Below the pieces are notes generated by a model. The model had not been told where the DNA came from and did no database searches. It worked only from the letters and a program-made list of their open reading frames with translations. From Mikrocytos mackini (taxonomy: Eukaryota; Endomyxa; Ascetosporea; Mikrocytida; Mikrocytiidae), in NCBI GenBank assembly GCA_030180075.1, contig JASNJN010000150.1, positions 1-36,239 on the forward strand: a stretch of 36,239 bases of DNA, given 5' to 3'. The stretch's first letter is position 1, and each line of letters opens with the position of its first letter. Of this stretch, positions 8,499 through 18,589 are shown one piece after another. Both the position numbers and the translations under genes were made by a program.

Positions 8499-9180
8499 GA
8501 AATTTAAAATTTTGAAAGATTCAACTGACGAGCTCGTAATCACCGCAGAAGGCATGGATTGTGTCTATGCAAATACACTTAGGAGAATTATGATTTCAGA
8601 GATTCCTACCTTCGCCATAGAATATATAAAGTTCTACACAAATAATACAGTTATGCCAGAGGAAATAGTTTGCAACCGACTCGGGCTAATTCCTTTCAAG
8701 CTGGAAACACCAATGCTAAAATATGTTAAGGCCAAAGAAAACAAATTTTCGGAGCGGGACTTCAATGAATCGAACTCCCTTCATTTCGAGCTACACAAAA
8801 ACAAGGAAAAGCTCCCTATACAAGGGACACTTACAATATATTCCGAGGACATTAAGTTCGAAGGGGCGAAGCCGGTATACGAAAATCTTCCTGTTGTAAA
8901 ACTGACAGGGAAACAAAGCCTTTCTTTAGAAGGGTACGGGACTATGGGACTAGGAAAGGTGCACACAAAATGGAGTGCGGTGGGAACAGCCTTTTATGAG
9001 GAAACGGAGAATGGCCATACATTTACTATCCAAACAAATGGCCAATATACCAACAAAGAGATATTTAGAAAAGCCAGCTTAGTCCTAATTGCCAAGTTGA
9101 AGATTATTCGCGAGAAACTATGTAAAATGAAAAAGATAGAGGAGAAGAAAAGGAAGAAGGACGAAGAAGAAGATAATTAA
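8497..9180 (+). CDS. RNA polymerase alpha-like subunit (RPB3 or RPAC1/AC40 family)
   Basis: Assembly subunit of a nuclear RNA polymerase, the counterpart of bacterial alpha. Visible family signatures: YANTLRRIMISEIPTFAIE (residues 24-42), TNNTVMPEEIVCNRLGLIP (48-66) and GLGKVHTKWSAVGTAFYE (151-168), then the C-terminal part of the dimerisation domain and a Lys/Glu-rich tail. At 227 residues it is much shorter than yeast Rpb3 (about 318) or AC40 (about 335). The cysteine zinc loop of Rpb3 is absent. The homology starts within a few residues of this ATG, as in Rpb3, which supports the start; the middle region (LHFELHKNKE, then IYSEDIKFEG) is closer to AC40. I therefore leave the choice open. 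The gene is divergent from the WD40 gene and convergent with the DHHC gene, 56 bp away. Confidence 0.88.
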   Translation: MKFKILKDSTDELVITAEGMDCVYANTLRRIMISEIPTFAIEYIKFYTNNTVMPEEIVCNRLGLIPFKLETPMLKYVKAKENKFSERDFNESNSLHFELHKNKEKLPIQGTLTIYSEDIKFEGAKPVYENLPVVKLTGKQSLSLEGYGTMGLGKVHTKWSAVGTAFYEETENGHTFTIQTNGQYTNKEIFRKASLVLIAKLKIIREKLCKMKKIEEKKRKKDEEEDN

Positions 9181-9236
9181 ATGATTTGAAATTTATTTAT
9201 TACATTATTCAAACAGTTTTCTATGGTCGTTTTGTT

Positions 9237-9980
9237 TCACACGTTTTCTTCTAATGCCATTGACTTTTTTAAGGCCCGTGCTGAAATGTCGTGGCTATCA
9301 GCGTCCTCATAAATGTTGAAGAACCCAGTTAGCACACACGAGAAAACAGCGAAACATACAAAAGGCAGGAAGAGCGAGAGTCTTTTGAAAAAACGTTCGA
9401 CTGGGCTTTTCATGTTGTCATTGCTGTTTTTGACTATCACAACACTAGTAACAAACGTCAGCGTAGCCATTAATAAACAAACCGTTGTTACGTAGCCTAT
9501 CCATGCTTTGAAATTCTTCCTATTCCCCGGCCCGACACAGTTTCCAATCCAGGGACAATGGTGGTCGAAGTCCATGATACATTGGTCGCAGTATTTACAG
9601 TGGCGGACATATGTCCCTTTGGCAAAGCCACGCACAACGACGAAGCATTTCATACACTTGAAGGTCACGGGTTCGTCTGAGTTGGCAGATGAAGACAATA
9701 TTCTCTCTTTAATAACCCCAGGATTGCTCTTTAGAAGATAGTACCAATGATACAGGAGGAATGGAACACTAACCCCGAGTGTTAGAATGTGTAGAGAAAG
9801 TATGAACTTGTTGTGTAGAAATTCCAAATTAAGACAGTCTATAAATACAAAGAACCCAACTGAAAATGGGAAAATTAACCATCCCCACGGCATCTTGTAG
9901 AACACTGTATTAAATCCGCGATTGAATCCCTCTAGAAAGCTGGAAGAGCAATGATAAAGTTTAAGTTTTAAAGTTGACAT
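9237..9980 (-). CDS. DHHC-type palmitoyltransferase
   Basis: Integral membrane enzyme that attaches palmitate to cysteines of other proteins through an acyl-enzyme intermediate. The 247-residue product has two N-terminal membrane segments (about 31-50 and 59-83), a cysteine-rich domain with two CX2C pairs (109-112, 131-134), the catalytic DHHC at 139-142 followed by [11 protein letters not shown], and two further membrane segments (about 160-183 and 201-223). The usual DPG motif after the second segment is NPG here (86-88). A GTG-led extension upstream to 10013 exists, but ATG at 9980 is the natural start. Short compared with many DHHC enzymes, typical of a compact genome. Confidence 0.93.
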   Translation of the reverse strand: MSTLKLKLYHCSSSFLEGFNRGFNTVFYKMPWGWLIFPFSVGFFVFIDCLNLEFLHNKFILSLHILTLGVSVPFLLYHWYYLLKSNPGVIKERILSSSANSDEPVTFKCMKCFVVVRGFAKGTYVRHCKYCDQCIMDFDHHCPWIGNCVGPGNRKNFKAWIGYVTTVCLLMATLTFVTSVVIVKNSNDNMKSPVERFFKRLSLFLPFVCFAVFSCVLTGFFNIYEDADSHDISARALKKSMALEENV

Positions 9981-10212
9981 TTTACGAGTTTGTTCGGTTG
10001 ATGTCACAACCACACACTATCCAGTCTAGTTACCAAATGGATATATGCAATCTGACTAATGATTGACTCGCAGATTTGAACACAAACTGGCCTGGACACA
10101 CTATGTGTTTAGATTTAAGGCGCCGTTCTGTTACAACGTCGTTAAAACAAACTTTAACGTGCATACAATACTATAAATATAAAGAATAAATAATTAAGTG
10201 TATCGCCCGTAT

Positions 10213-11100
10213 TCAGTCAACATAATCTAGAACATTGTGCTTGTAGCTTTCCAAAACAGTTATCCCGTTCTTTGAGGGCCCAATCTCTTTTCTATCTATG
10301 TGTTTTTCTGAATCGTTCTTCGTTCTTTGGCCTCTTTTTTGACCCCCTGTACTCACGCTTTTGTTCCGGCCGATTTCCTTTATAGAGCTCTGAAGAAAGG
10401 AGAGTTCGTCGAGGCTTATCTTTAAGTCGGGGTTGCTCCTTTTGTCGTTGTAAATTCGAATGAACCTGTCCCAGAACTTCCTAAGCTTCGTGAGGGCGTT
10501 CCTAGAGATCTTTTCGCCTTTCCCTTTGAATTGGATATCCTTTGCAGATACCAGAGACAGCGGGTCATTGAAAAGACTGCTGAGGTGGCTATTGGACATT
10601 GTTAATAAATTACAATCGGCGTTCTTTAAACGCGCGTGTAGGTGTCTGGGGATCTTCAGAAAAAAGTTGCCGCTCGACAGTGCAATCGTGAAGTACATCA
10701 TTGCGAGAGGGACAAATTTAATCTGAAGAGATTTAAAATAATAGATAAATTTTTGTCTAGACTCTATCCCCTTGTTGATTTTGTTGCTTTTCAGGTTTTC
10801 GTAAGTTTGGCGATTGTCGATTCTTTCTCTGATGAACGACTTGCCCGTGCTGCCTTTTGGGGTGACTTCTTTCTTCAACTTTCCCATTTCTTTGTAAGCA
10901 TAGTTGACGAGGGGGTAAAGTTTGCGACGAATCCTCTCCAAAAAGCTAACCCGGGCTTTGACGTTGTCTGAATTATGCCTGTATGCCAACAAACGAGTCT
11001 GATATACCGGATGGGACATTTTATCGGTAGATACACTTCTTTGTTTGGATTTTTTCATCGAAGTTAGGTTATTCTTTCGATTCGTGTTAGTTGACGTCAT
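10213..11100 (-). CDS. Unrecognised 295-residue basic protein
   Basis: An intact ATG-initiated frame. The product is strongly basic (many Lys and Arg) with a folded-looking middle. One moderately hydrophobic stretch at about residues 130-150 (FVPLAMMYFTIALSSGNFFL) could be a buried helix or a single membrane pass. The N-terminal 80 and C-terminal 60 residues look disordered. I recognise no domain. It lies upstream of the DHHC gene on the same strand, 232 bp away, inside the host gene island, and its base composition matches those neighbours, so I take it as a real gene. Confidence 0.65.
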   Translation of the reverse strand: MTSTNTNRKNNLTSMKKSKQRSVSTDKMSHPVYQTRLLAYRHNSDNVKARVSFLERIRRKLYPLVNYAYKEMGKLKKEVTPKGSTGKSFIRERIDNRQTYENLKSNKINKGIESRQKFIYYFKSLQIKFVPLAMMYFTIALSSGNFFLKIPRHLHARLKNADCNLLTMSNSHLSSLFNDPLSLVSAKDIQFKGKGEKISRNALTKLRKFWDRFIRIYNDKRSNPDLKISLDELSFLQSSIKEIGRNKSVSTGGQKRGQRTKNDSEKHIDRKEIGPSKNGITVLESYKHNVLDYVD

Positions 11101-11391
11101 GCAGTGGGTTGGTTATAGTTGTAGGTCAATAGAGAGATGGTTGGAGTTTAAAGATGTGTTGTATATTTATGTAGCGTTGAAAATTCAAGGTTCAAATTTA
11201 AAATCGGCCTTTTTATTAAATCTCCTTTTGAATTTTTGAACAGAGAAGTGGAGCTGAAGCTTTGTTGTAAATTGTGTTTTTATAAAACGCCACAGATTAG
11301 AGAAGGAACCGCCTATATTTCATATAACCGCTTCTAATTTTACAACTTAAATCTAGCCGAAATTAATCATCGGTATTGTATTAACACTTTA
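11101..11391. other. Upstream spacer
   Basis: Presumed promoter side of the minus-strand gene ending at 11100. No motif or gene is recognised. Confidence 0.4.
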
Positions 11392-11636
11392 CCTACCACA
11401 AGGGTCAATATGACCCATAACGTTTTCCAGAAACATACCACTTGGGTCAATAAGACACGTATTTTCGAGTATTTACGGACGAAATGGGTCATTATGACAC
11501 ATGAAAGACCTCCGTAAACCTACCCCATGGGTCATGATGACTCATATGCATTTCCTTTAAATTACCATATGTGTCATATTGACCCATAATGTTTTCCTCA
11601 GAAAGACCACATGCGTCATAATGACCCATATAATTT
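11392..11636. repeat. 42-bp tandem repeat array with palindromic core
   Basis: Six degenerate units. The core (consensus GGGTCATNATGACCC, itself an inverted repeat) starts at 11402, 11444, 11486, 11529, 11571 and 11613, i.e. every 42-43 bp. A shared spacer resembling ATAATGTTTTCC and AGAAAGACCAC separates them. Individual half-sites vary (GGGTCA, GTGTCA, GCGTCA). A comparable arrangement is seen near the ends of some transposons as transposase-binding repeats. No coding potential. Confidence 0.85.
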
Positions 11637-12851
11637 ACTCATATTAATTCGTACATAAAATATTATTATATCAAGTTAATGATACTATTCAATAAATACT
11701 GTTCGTATTAGGCGCAAACATGTTAAATAATGTTCGCGCTTGCTATGATTATTTGTCTATGATAATCATGATCATCAAATATATACGTTGTCGTTTGTTA
11801 AATTCTAAGTTTATCTGCTAAATCATATCAACATTGAAATCCATATACTTACTAATACTAAATACTTTCACTGTATGGGCGTATATAATATTTTTATATA
11901 TTAATGCCCGGATTACGCTTTACCTCATATTTTTCAGTTTCCCGCAATGTCTTATTGGCCAATAATACAACAGCTTGGGTGGTTTAATTATAGAACATGT
12001 GATTTTCCTGTAAAACAGTAGAATATCGTTAAATAACTCTTTATAATTCACAAGCCATAATTTAATTATTTGTATTGCGAACCTTACCATTTTACAAAAA
12101 ATATGTATCATCGAGGTGATATATGTTAAAAACACCGTCTTTGTGATCAATTTACTGTATTTCCTTCGAAGAATATCATAAAAACAAATAAAACTTTTCT
12201 TGTGATGGTGTGAGGAATTTTTGACACCTTCATAAAATTGGGAGCAAAATGGAGTATTTGGAACAAAATGGCCGTGCATTTATTTATTAATATACGTGGT
12301 AAATATTTACTAATTTAAAAGAAGCATTTATAGACACCTTAGAAATAAGTATTTGAGTGCCGTTGCTTGTTTTTCATTTTTGTTTTTTGTAAACTTTTAA
12401 TTTATTCAAAACAGTGAAGTTATATTTAATATATAATAGAAAACGTCTTTTACATTTATTAAATTAAATAATTATGTATTAAAGTCGTATGATAAGATAT
12501 CATATGTATAATCAATGTTAAAGCCCGCAGAGGGGGTCAAATTTTTCAAACCTTCGAATACCTGTTGTGTATAATATTGTTATAAAAGTAAGTAAATAAT
12601 TAAATGTGTTTAAGTTTTTAAAAACTGTGGAAACCCTAAATATTAAAATGGTATATAAATTGTTAAAATACCATATAGGTATCTCGCCGAAGTCAAAGAG
12701 TTAATCATTACAAACTTTCAAACATAGTTTATCAATTTATATATGGAATATTTTAAAACCTTTGAATGTAGCATTTATTACACGTTTCGCATGATTTTGT
12801 TTCTATAAATAACTTTACATGTACATACTAGGAACGGAAAATAATTTAAAT
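11637..12851. other. AT-rich region, no supported gene
   Basis: A minus-strand frame of 119 codons at 11920-12279 is the only sizeable one. Its product is hydrophobic and basic with no domain I recognise, so it could be a transposon relic or chance. The rest shows only AT-rich sequence. Confidence 0.4.
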
Positions 12852-13715
12852 CAGAGTTGAGAATTTCTGACCCGACCGTCCGAACCTGACCCATACGAGT
12901 CGGGTTCGGGCGGAAGAAGGCCAAAACGCTAAAAACTCTCACATGGATGCACTTTTAAAAATATGCACCATTTCACTAATTTACACTAGATATTAATAAT
13001 TTGATTCATTAAATAGTTAATTTGCTCTAATATTAGATGCTTAGATGAAAACAAATTAAAACAAAACATTTCAAGCTTTGATTCGTTATTATTGGATATC
13101 ATTAAATTTTTAAATTGTTGAAATTAATTTTTTAGTAGAAAAATGCTTACAGATTTCCCGCTCGACCCGAAGGCGGGGTGGTTCGGACCGGGTTCTAGAG
13201 GCTGACTTATAACTGGCCACATTTTTACGAAAACAGCCACAAAAATTCGAACTGGCCACATTTGGATTTCGTTGTTTGGTGGCTATTATGGTAAATCGGT
13301 AATATTAGTACTTTTTATTAACGCTTAGTTAGTTTTATACAATAAAGAATGTTCTAAACCATTTAAAATTTTTTAAAAATTAGTTCAAATATGTTCGGCA
13401 TTTTTTCTTCCAACTGGCCACAAATCTTCCAAATAGCCACAAAAATTCGAACTGGCCACGTTTTTTTCGCAACAAGATATACTCTTAAATAGCGATGAAA
13501 ATCGCACCTCTTATTTTAATCTGATAATTTCAATCGTTTTTTCAGTATTAGAAATTATATTATTGGCGTATGCTCGAGTTTTTAGAAATTGAGTGCCCAT
13601 AAATGTGGCTATTTGGAAGAAATGTGGCCNTCTTCCGCCCGAACCCGACCCGTTCGGGTCGGGTTCGGGCGGTCGGGTCGGGTTCGGGCGGTCGGGTCGG
13701 AAATTCTCAACTCTG
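12852..13715. mobile_element. Non-autonomous hAT-like element with GC-rich ends
   Basis: The left end CAGAGTTGAGAATTTCTGAC at 12852 and the right end GGAAATTCTCAACTCTG at 13715 are inverted. The match continues into GC-rich GACCCG/CGGGTC blocks and the GGGCGGAAGA / TCTTCCGCCC pair (12911-12920, 13631-13640). The right end has about 2.5 tandem copies of a 19-bp CGGGTTCGGGCGGTCGGGT-type unit. The flanking 8-mers (ATTTAAAT, GTTCAAAG) agree at only 5 of 8 positions, so any duplication has decayed. Ends beginning CAGAG fit hAT. One N at 13630. Confidence 0.65.
13199..13629. repeat. Segment with dispersed GGCCACA subterminal repeats
   Basis: Inside the GC-rich-ended element. It contains at least six copies of (G/A)GCCACA in direct orientation near both ends (for example ACTGGCCACATTT, AGCCACAAAAATTCGAAC) and the inverse TGTGGC at the far right. 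The left edge GGCTGACTTATAACTGG and the repeats resemble the outer parts of the palindromic element at 23105-25239, so this may be a nested relative of it. Boundaries are approximate. Confidence 0.5.
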
Positions 13716-13778
13716 GTTCAAAGTATTGATAATCGCCTAATTTAAATCAAAATATCTGTACATTAACAATATCGCTAC

Positions 13779-15567
13779 TAGAGACTCCAAATTACCGTTT
13801 TGTCGAGAAATACGGCAACGGTAATGATCATCAAATACCGGTAATTTACCGCCGGTAATTCACTTTTGAAGATCGCAAAAAAAGTGTATAAAATAATGAT
13901 GATAATTTTAATATTCGGTTGTTTGTAAACTGTATGTTCCAATTTTATAAATATAACGTAGATAGACGATTTTGGTGGTATATATTTAGAAAATTTTTGA
14001 AATAAATATCCAAAATAAATGGTTCAAAATATACTTTTTATAAAGTATCTTAAAAAATTTATGATAAATAAGGGTTTCATAACCATACCCAGCTATTTAT
14101 TATAAATATGTAATAACGATAATTATAAAAAAATTAATTTCGTATGCAAATGAGATGAATCGCATTTCAGAAAATGACAATATGTTATAAAGATCAAAGT
14201 TAATAAACAAATTTTGTTTTAAAACACACCAAAGTTGAAATTAAATAATTGGTGAAATAAAACATCTACATTACATTTATTAACTAAATCAAATCGATTT
14301 TTTTCCAATTATATACCATTTTTTGAAGTTTATTATGTGTTATAAACGTATTTTATGAAAATTTAAATAATTAAATCATTTTTGGGAATTTGCAGAAATT
14401 GCATTAAATATATCTGTTAAAAACAAAATAAAAAATTATTAACATTATAACACGATAACATTACATTTTGAGTCAAAATTTTAAAAAGTTATTTTATGTA
14501 CACCTGAAAATAATAAAATCCGATTTTATCGAACACAGAGTTATAAAAATACAAATAAATAGTGGAATCATTATAAACACAAGAAATTGACATTTACAAA
14601 AAAATGACGTAGTTCACTTTAGATTTATAACATTTTCAGATTTATATAATTTTAAAACTTCATCAATACGCCTTGAAATGCATGCCCGCTATCCTTCCTT
14701 ATTCATTCATATAACCACCCCAATGTTTTCTTTTTAATTGGGGCAGTCGACGGGGCTTATAGCGGCGTCTTCCACATGTCTTTTGTGGGATTCGTTTGTC
14801 GTGAAGAATTTGGGGGATGGTCAGACCCCCAAGTAATAAGACCAATCTCTGTCGTCCCTTTACACACCTCCAGATCATCGTGACAAATATGTCACTCCCT
14901 GGAGGTGTGTATAAAAATTTTTTGATTTTTCAAAAGTTAAAATTTCAAAAATAAAATTTATGTTTATGGCAAAGGGAGAGGCATATACATCTCTTAAATC
15001 GATAGAGATTGTATACATCAAATAAATATCGCGTATGTATTTCAAATTTTGAATTCAAACCGATTTTAAAATTTTTATGTCAATATTGCATTACAAATGA
15101 CTTAGTTTGATGCAAAGATAGTTTTATTGTATATTCTTAAAGCGTATGTTCAATTTTCAGACCATATTGTTCGACATTTCATGGAGAATCGTAACATTAA
15201 ATTTTAAATATGGATCAAAATGAAACAGAGTATGACAGATATATTCAAATTTATAAATCTACAATATAAGATAGTTTATTAAAATATTTAACATATTCCA
15301 AATTCAAATTTTAATGTTATTCAGTTGAAAATTTATTGTTTGAAATTCAAATTTAAATTTAAAATTTTAAAAACAATAAATATTTATTTTGCTACCTTGT
15401 GTTTATTGCACATAAAAAGTTAAAAACATATGTTTAATTTATTAAATACACAAGTATTCTGTTTTATTTATTATATTATTGTTAAAATTCCGGTATCGAT
15501 GCATGATACCGGTAATGAAAAAATTGCCGAATTACCGCCAATACCGGTATTACCGTTGGAATCTCTA
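13779..15567. mobile_element. 1.8-kb non-autonomous hAT element
   Basis: The left end TAGAGACTCCAAATTACCG and the right end CGGTAATAGTTGG-like inverse (ending GGAATCTCTA) form imperfect inverted termini. Both are followed inward by several ACCGGTAAT/ATTACCGG motifs. It is flanked by perfect 8-bp direct repeats ATCGCTAC (13771-13778 and 15568-15575), the hAT duplication size. No transposase frame is present. The interior is very AT-rich except for the structured segment at 14686-14923. Confidence 0.85.
14686..14923 (+). ncRNA. Candidate structured non-coding RNA
   Basis: A compact run of stems in a GC-richer island: CCGCTAT/ATAGCGG (14686-14692, 14759-14765) enclosing CCCCAAT/ATTGGGG (14718-14724, 14737-14743); CCACA/TGTGG (14772-14788); TGGGGG/CCCCCA (14811-14831); and ACACACCTCCAG/CTGGAGGTGTGT (14862-14873, 14899-14910) enclosing GTGACA/TGTCAC. 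A run of six T at 14918-14923 follows the last stem, as expected of a polymerase III terminator. I do not recognise the RNA. Strand is chosen from the T-run. Coding is unlikely because no long frame crosses it. Confidence 0.45.
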
Positions 15568-15575
15568 ATCGCTAC

Positions 15576-17610
15576 CTTCATGTTCCCCGTGCTGTTTGGA
15601 ATAGAATATTTACAGCAACTAATTTAATTCAATAGGAAACTTTGTTTGAACAGTGTATTCTTATTCATGAATATCACATCTTTATCTTAGAAAGGTTCAT
15701 TAAGAATCAAATACAAGTATTGTATTTCCATATAGATAATCCTTTCCCCTGTGAACTAGTAACTTCGCTATATTTGTATTCTAGTGACTATTTTAACTTC
15801 CATACTTCTATAAATATAACTTTTACTTTTTAGAACAGCATAGCGTAGTTTTCCTTTGTCTGATGTCATGTAGATGATGGGGATATTTCTGTGTATTCGT
15901 TCTTTATAACTTATCAATCTGTAGAATGAATAATATAATCAAAGTATGTCGTTCAAGAAGTACCGTTTAATGTCAGCTAATATAAACACCAATAAATGGT
16001 CGAATAATCGATTCCGAGCTGTAATCGCATTATATAATAATTGGAAATAAGCGAGTGATCTGATCAAAAAAGAAGCTCTGTGTAATTGAACTATTGGTCT
16101 TATTGCAGAGTAGATCATGGAGAATATAAATATGAATTCAATTCCATTATAAGTTCTGTATGTTATGAAGATAGTTAGGAAAGATGGTGGTTCATCGATT
16201 TATATAGTTTTGAACGAACTATATTCGAATGGACAGAATTTGTTCAATGTTATTCTGCTGGAATTCCTTTAGCCAATTGCAAAATTAGATAGTTGAGCAT
16301 TTCTAGTACTATGTAGACGAGTGTACAATCCCTGAACGATAAACTAACGAAGTTGAGAAGTATTTGATGTTAACATGATTATTGAAATAGAAGGAATTTT
16401 AGTGTTTGGAATAATAATAATAATATTAAACCATAAGTTATTTTCTTTGACGATAAAATGTGTGAAAGAAATAAAACTTTGCCTATCATCAAGGTGTTAA
16501 CTTCTGAGTTGTTTGTGTGGCACATATTTGCAAGTGATTGAGAATTTCCCTAAATGCTGTTTATGTACTGTTCCGACCCAATTTCGTATAAATAACTATA
16601 TTCAACGTATGGGTTTAAGATCTTTCATAAAGCATGTTGTGAAGGATATATGGTCTTGAAGACTCTTAACAAATAAGTATTTGTAAAAGCTTTTATGTCC
16701 TTATAGGCAATTTAATTCATTTAAGTTATAGTTGAATTTCTAGTTTTAGAAGATTGCAGAGTTCGCACTGAGCTGGCTTTGATATATACGGTGTAATCAG
16801 AAAATTGATTATTAATAGATTTGTAAGTACTTCAATCTGTTTCTATTCTTAGAAGGCTATATTGTGTTGCTGGGAGTTAGTTCAGATTTTGCTTTAAAAT
16901 ATTGCCATAAATCTCGTCGCGTTTTTAATACCCCGACGTGTTTCCATATTCAGTAAAGCACGATCTACTTTATGTACATTAATGGTTCAATAAGCTATGA
17001 ACAATGAGAAACATAATCGCAATCAAGTTTGATTTCATGAATAAAACTACGAAATGAGCTTTTTCTGAGCGAGGGTAATGCCTGGATAGGTTTCATGGCT
17101 CCATGGGTCGAAGTGTTTGTTGTATCGTTCAAGTTACTTTCATATCCAAATACATAAAGCGAAATTAATTTCTTTGTGAATATGTATAGCATAATTAGGC
17201 CTTTATACTCTCGTCATAAATTTAATAGACCACTCAGAAAGAATGGGAAAATAGAAAAGATCAAAACCAGGGATTATAACATTATGTATTGGCTATAACA
17301 ACGTAAGTTAGTGATAGTGTGCTTATTTTGAATAGTAAAACTTGTTTTCGTTGTTAACTTTTGTATATCATCTCTGAGCATATTGTTAGGCCTATACTTA
17401 AGTGCGGCGATGTTGTGTAAGGCTGTTTAATAGAGAGTGTCTTGTTTAAGTATATAGTTCAAGAGTGCTTTCAGCATGTAATCTTTAAGTTTTAAACGAA
17501 AAATAAAATTGTTTTAGTTCTTTCTTGTTGTGGTGTATTCTATAGTGAGATGGCAATAGGAGTTGTGAAATTAGATTTCATAATTTAAGAAAGATAATGT
17601 TTTAATAAAA
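15576..17610. other. Two-kilobase gene-free region
   Basis: The only frames are about 60-65 codons, with no recognisable product. Base composition is less extreme than in the neighbouring AT-rich tracts, and stops are dense in all frames. I see no inverted terminal repeats. It may be old transposon sequence or host intergenic DNA. Confidence 0.4.
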
Positions 17611-17716
17611 AGGCCTGTTGGGCAAAAATATATAGTTTATAAATAGTGTGTTTACAATAAATTTAAATATTTAATAAATGTTTAATTTCATATTCCAATA
17701 TTAATTAGTTAAATTG

Positions 17717-18589
17717 TCAAATATCCTCCAAAAAGCTGAACTCACGGATAAAGACTCTCTTCTTTATAGTCGAAACATAGGTACGGTTCCGATGCCAGTT
17801 AGTAAAGATTTTCAACACGCTGAAACTTTGTTCAATGGGCCCATTCGATGCATACATGGTATTAAAGATTCTGAAATATCGCTCAATGTGTAGGAACTTC
17901 CCTTTAAACTTCTTCCAGTACATCCTTGTAGTCTTTAAAGAAGATGTATGGCTAATGTAACTTGATAGTTCGTTTGTTTCTAATATGGGCGATTCTATAT
18001 TCCAATCAAAGTCAGAGTCAAGGTTTAACTGCGAATCTACTTCGGCCGTCGCTCGATCTATGGTATCAAGGGCCGAATCTGTATAAATTGTCGTGTTTTC
18101 TTCTTCTGTAATGCTTTCTATTATTCCTAAATCAGTTGAAGAAAACATGTTATCATATGACTCGCCCATATCGGTTATGTTGTTATCGGCTGATTCTTTG
18201 AGCTTATTCTCCATATCCCTCCCTATAGATAGTAACTCTTCAGTGCTATAGATTTGTCTTCGTTGTGGAATAAGAAATATAGTAAATTTGATAAGATCCC
18301 TATACTTTGGATTCTCCAAGATGTATATATCGAGATATTTCACCATAGTGTTAATAACTTGTGTAAACACTTCATCAGTAAAACCCGTATTTCTTTTAAG
18401 CAACACCAGCTTCTGTTTAAGCTTCTTTGCCTTGTAATAAAAAGTTCCTAGAAATGAATCGGCCGATTCTAGATACTTTGTCAAAGAGTAGAAGGGAGAC
18501 AATATTGAGATAATTTTACTCAAGGCAAGGTAATTTTCCTCAATTAGAAAATGCGGAATATGAGAAGGAACGTCGTGTGTTGTCGACAT
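17717..18589 (-). CDS. hAT transposase, C-terminal part (third frame)
   Basis: 290 codons in the -1 frame relative to the preceding core frame. It starts with a helical region (FLIEENYLALSKIISILSPF) that in hAT transposases follows the RWNS motif directly, so the protein is meant to be continuous. An acidic insertion rich in Asp, Glu and Thr lies at about 130-200. The end (PIEQSFSVLKIFTNWHRNR) corresponds to the hAT dimerisation region containing the last catalytic acidic residue, although the usual W-W-x motif is not clear. The frames meet at T TTA AAC (see findings). Confidence 0.7.
   Translation of the reverse strand: MSTTHDVPSHIPHFLIEENYLALSKIISILSPFYSLTKYLESADSFLGTFYYKAKKLKQKLVLLKRNTGFTDEVFTQVINTMVKYLDIYILENPKYRDLIKFTIFLIPQRRQIYSTEELLSIGRDMENKLKESADNNITDMGESYDNMFSSTDLGIIESITEEENTTIYTDSALDTIDRATAEVDSQLNLDSDFDWNIESPILETNELSSYISHTSSLKTTRMYWKKFKGKFLHIERYFRIFNTMYASNGPIEQSFSVLKIFTNWHRNRTYVSTIKKRVFIREFSFLEDI

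Noticed and set aside
11392-11636. Periodic 42-bp array as a CRISPR array
   Set aside because: The spacers between palindromic cores are themselves repeated, there are no cas genes, and the setting is eukaryotic.
11920-12279. 119-codon minus-strand frame
   Set aside because: The AT-rich, hydrophobic product has no domain and no neighbour context; chance cannot be excluded.
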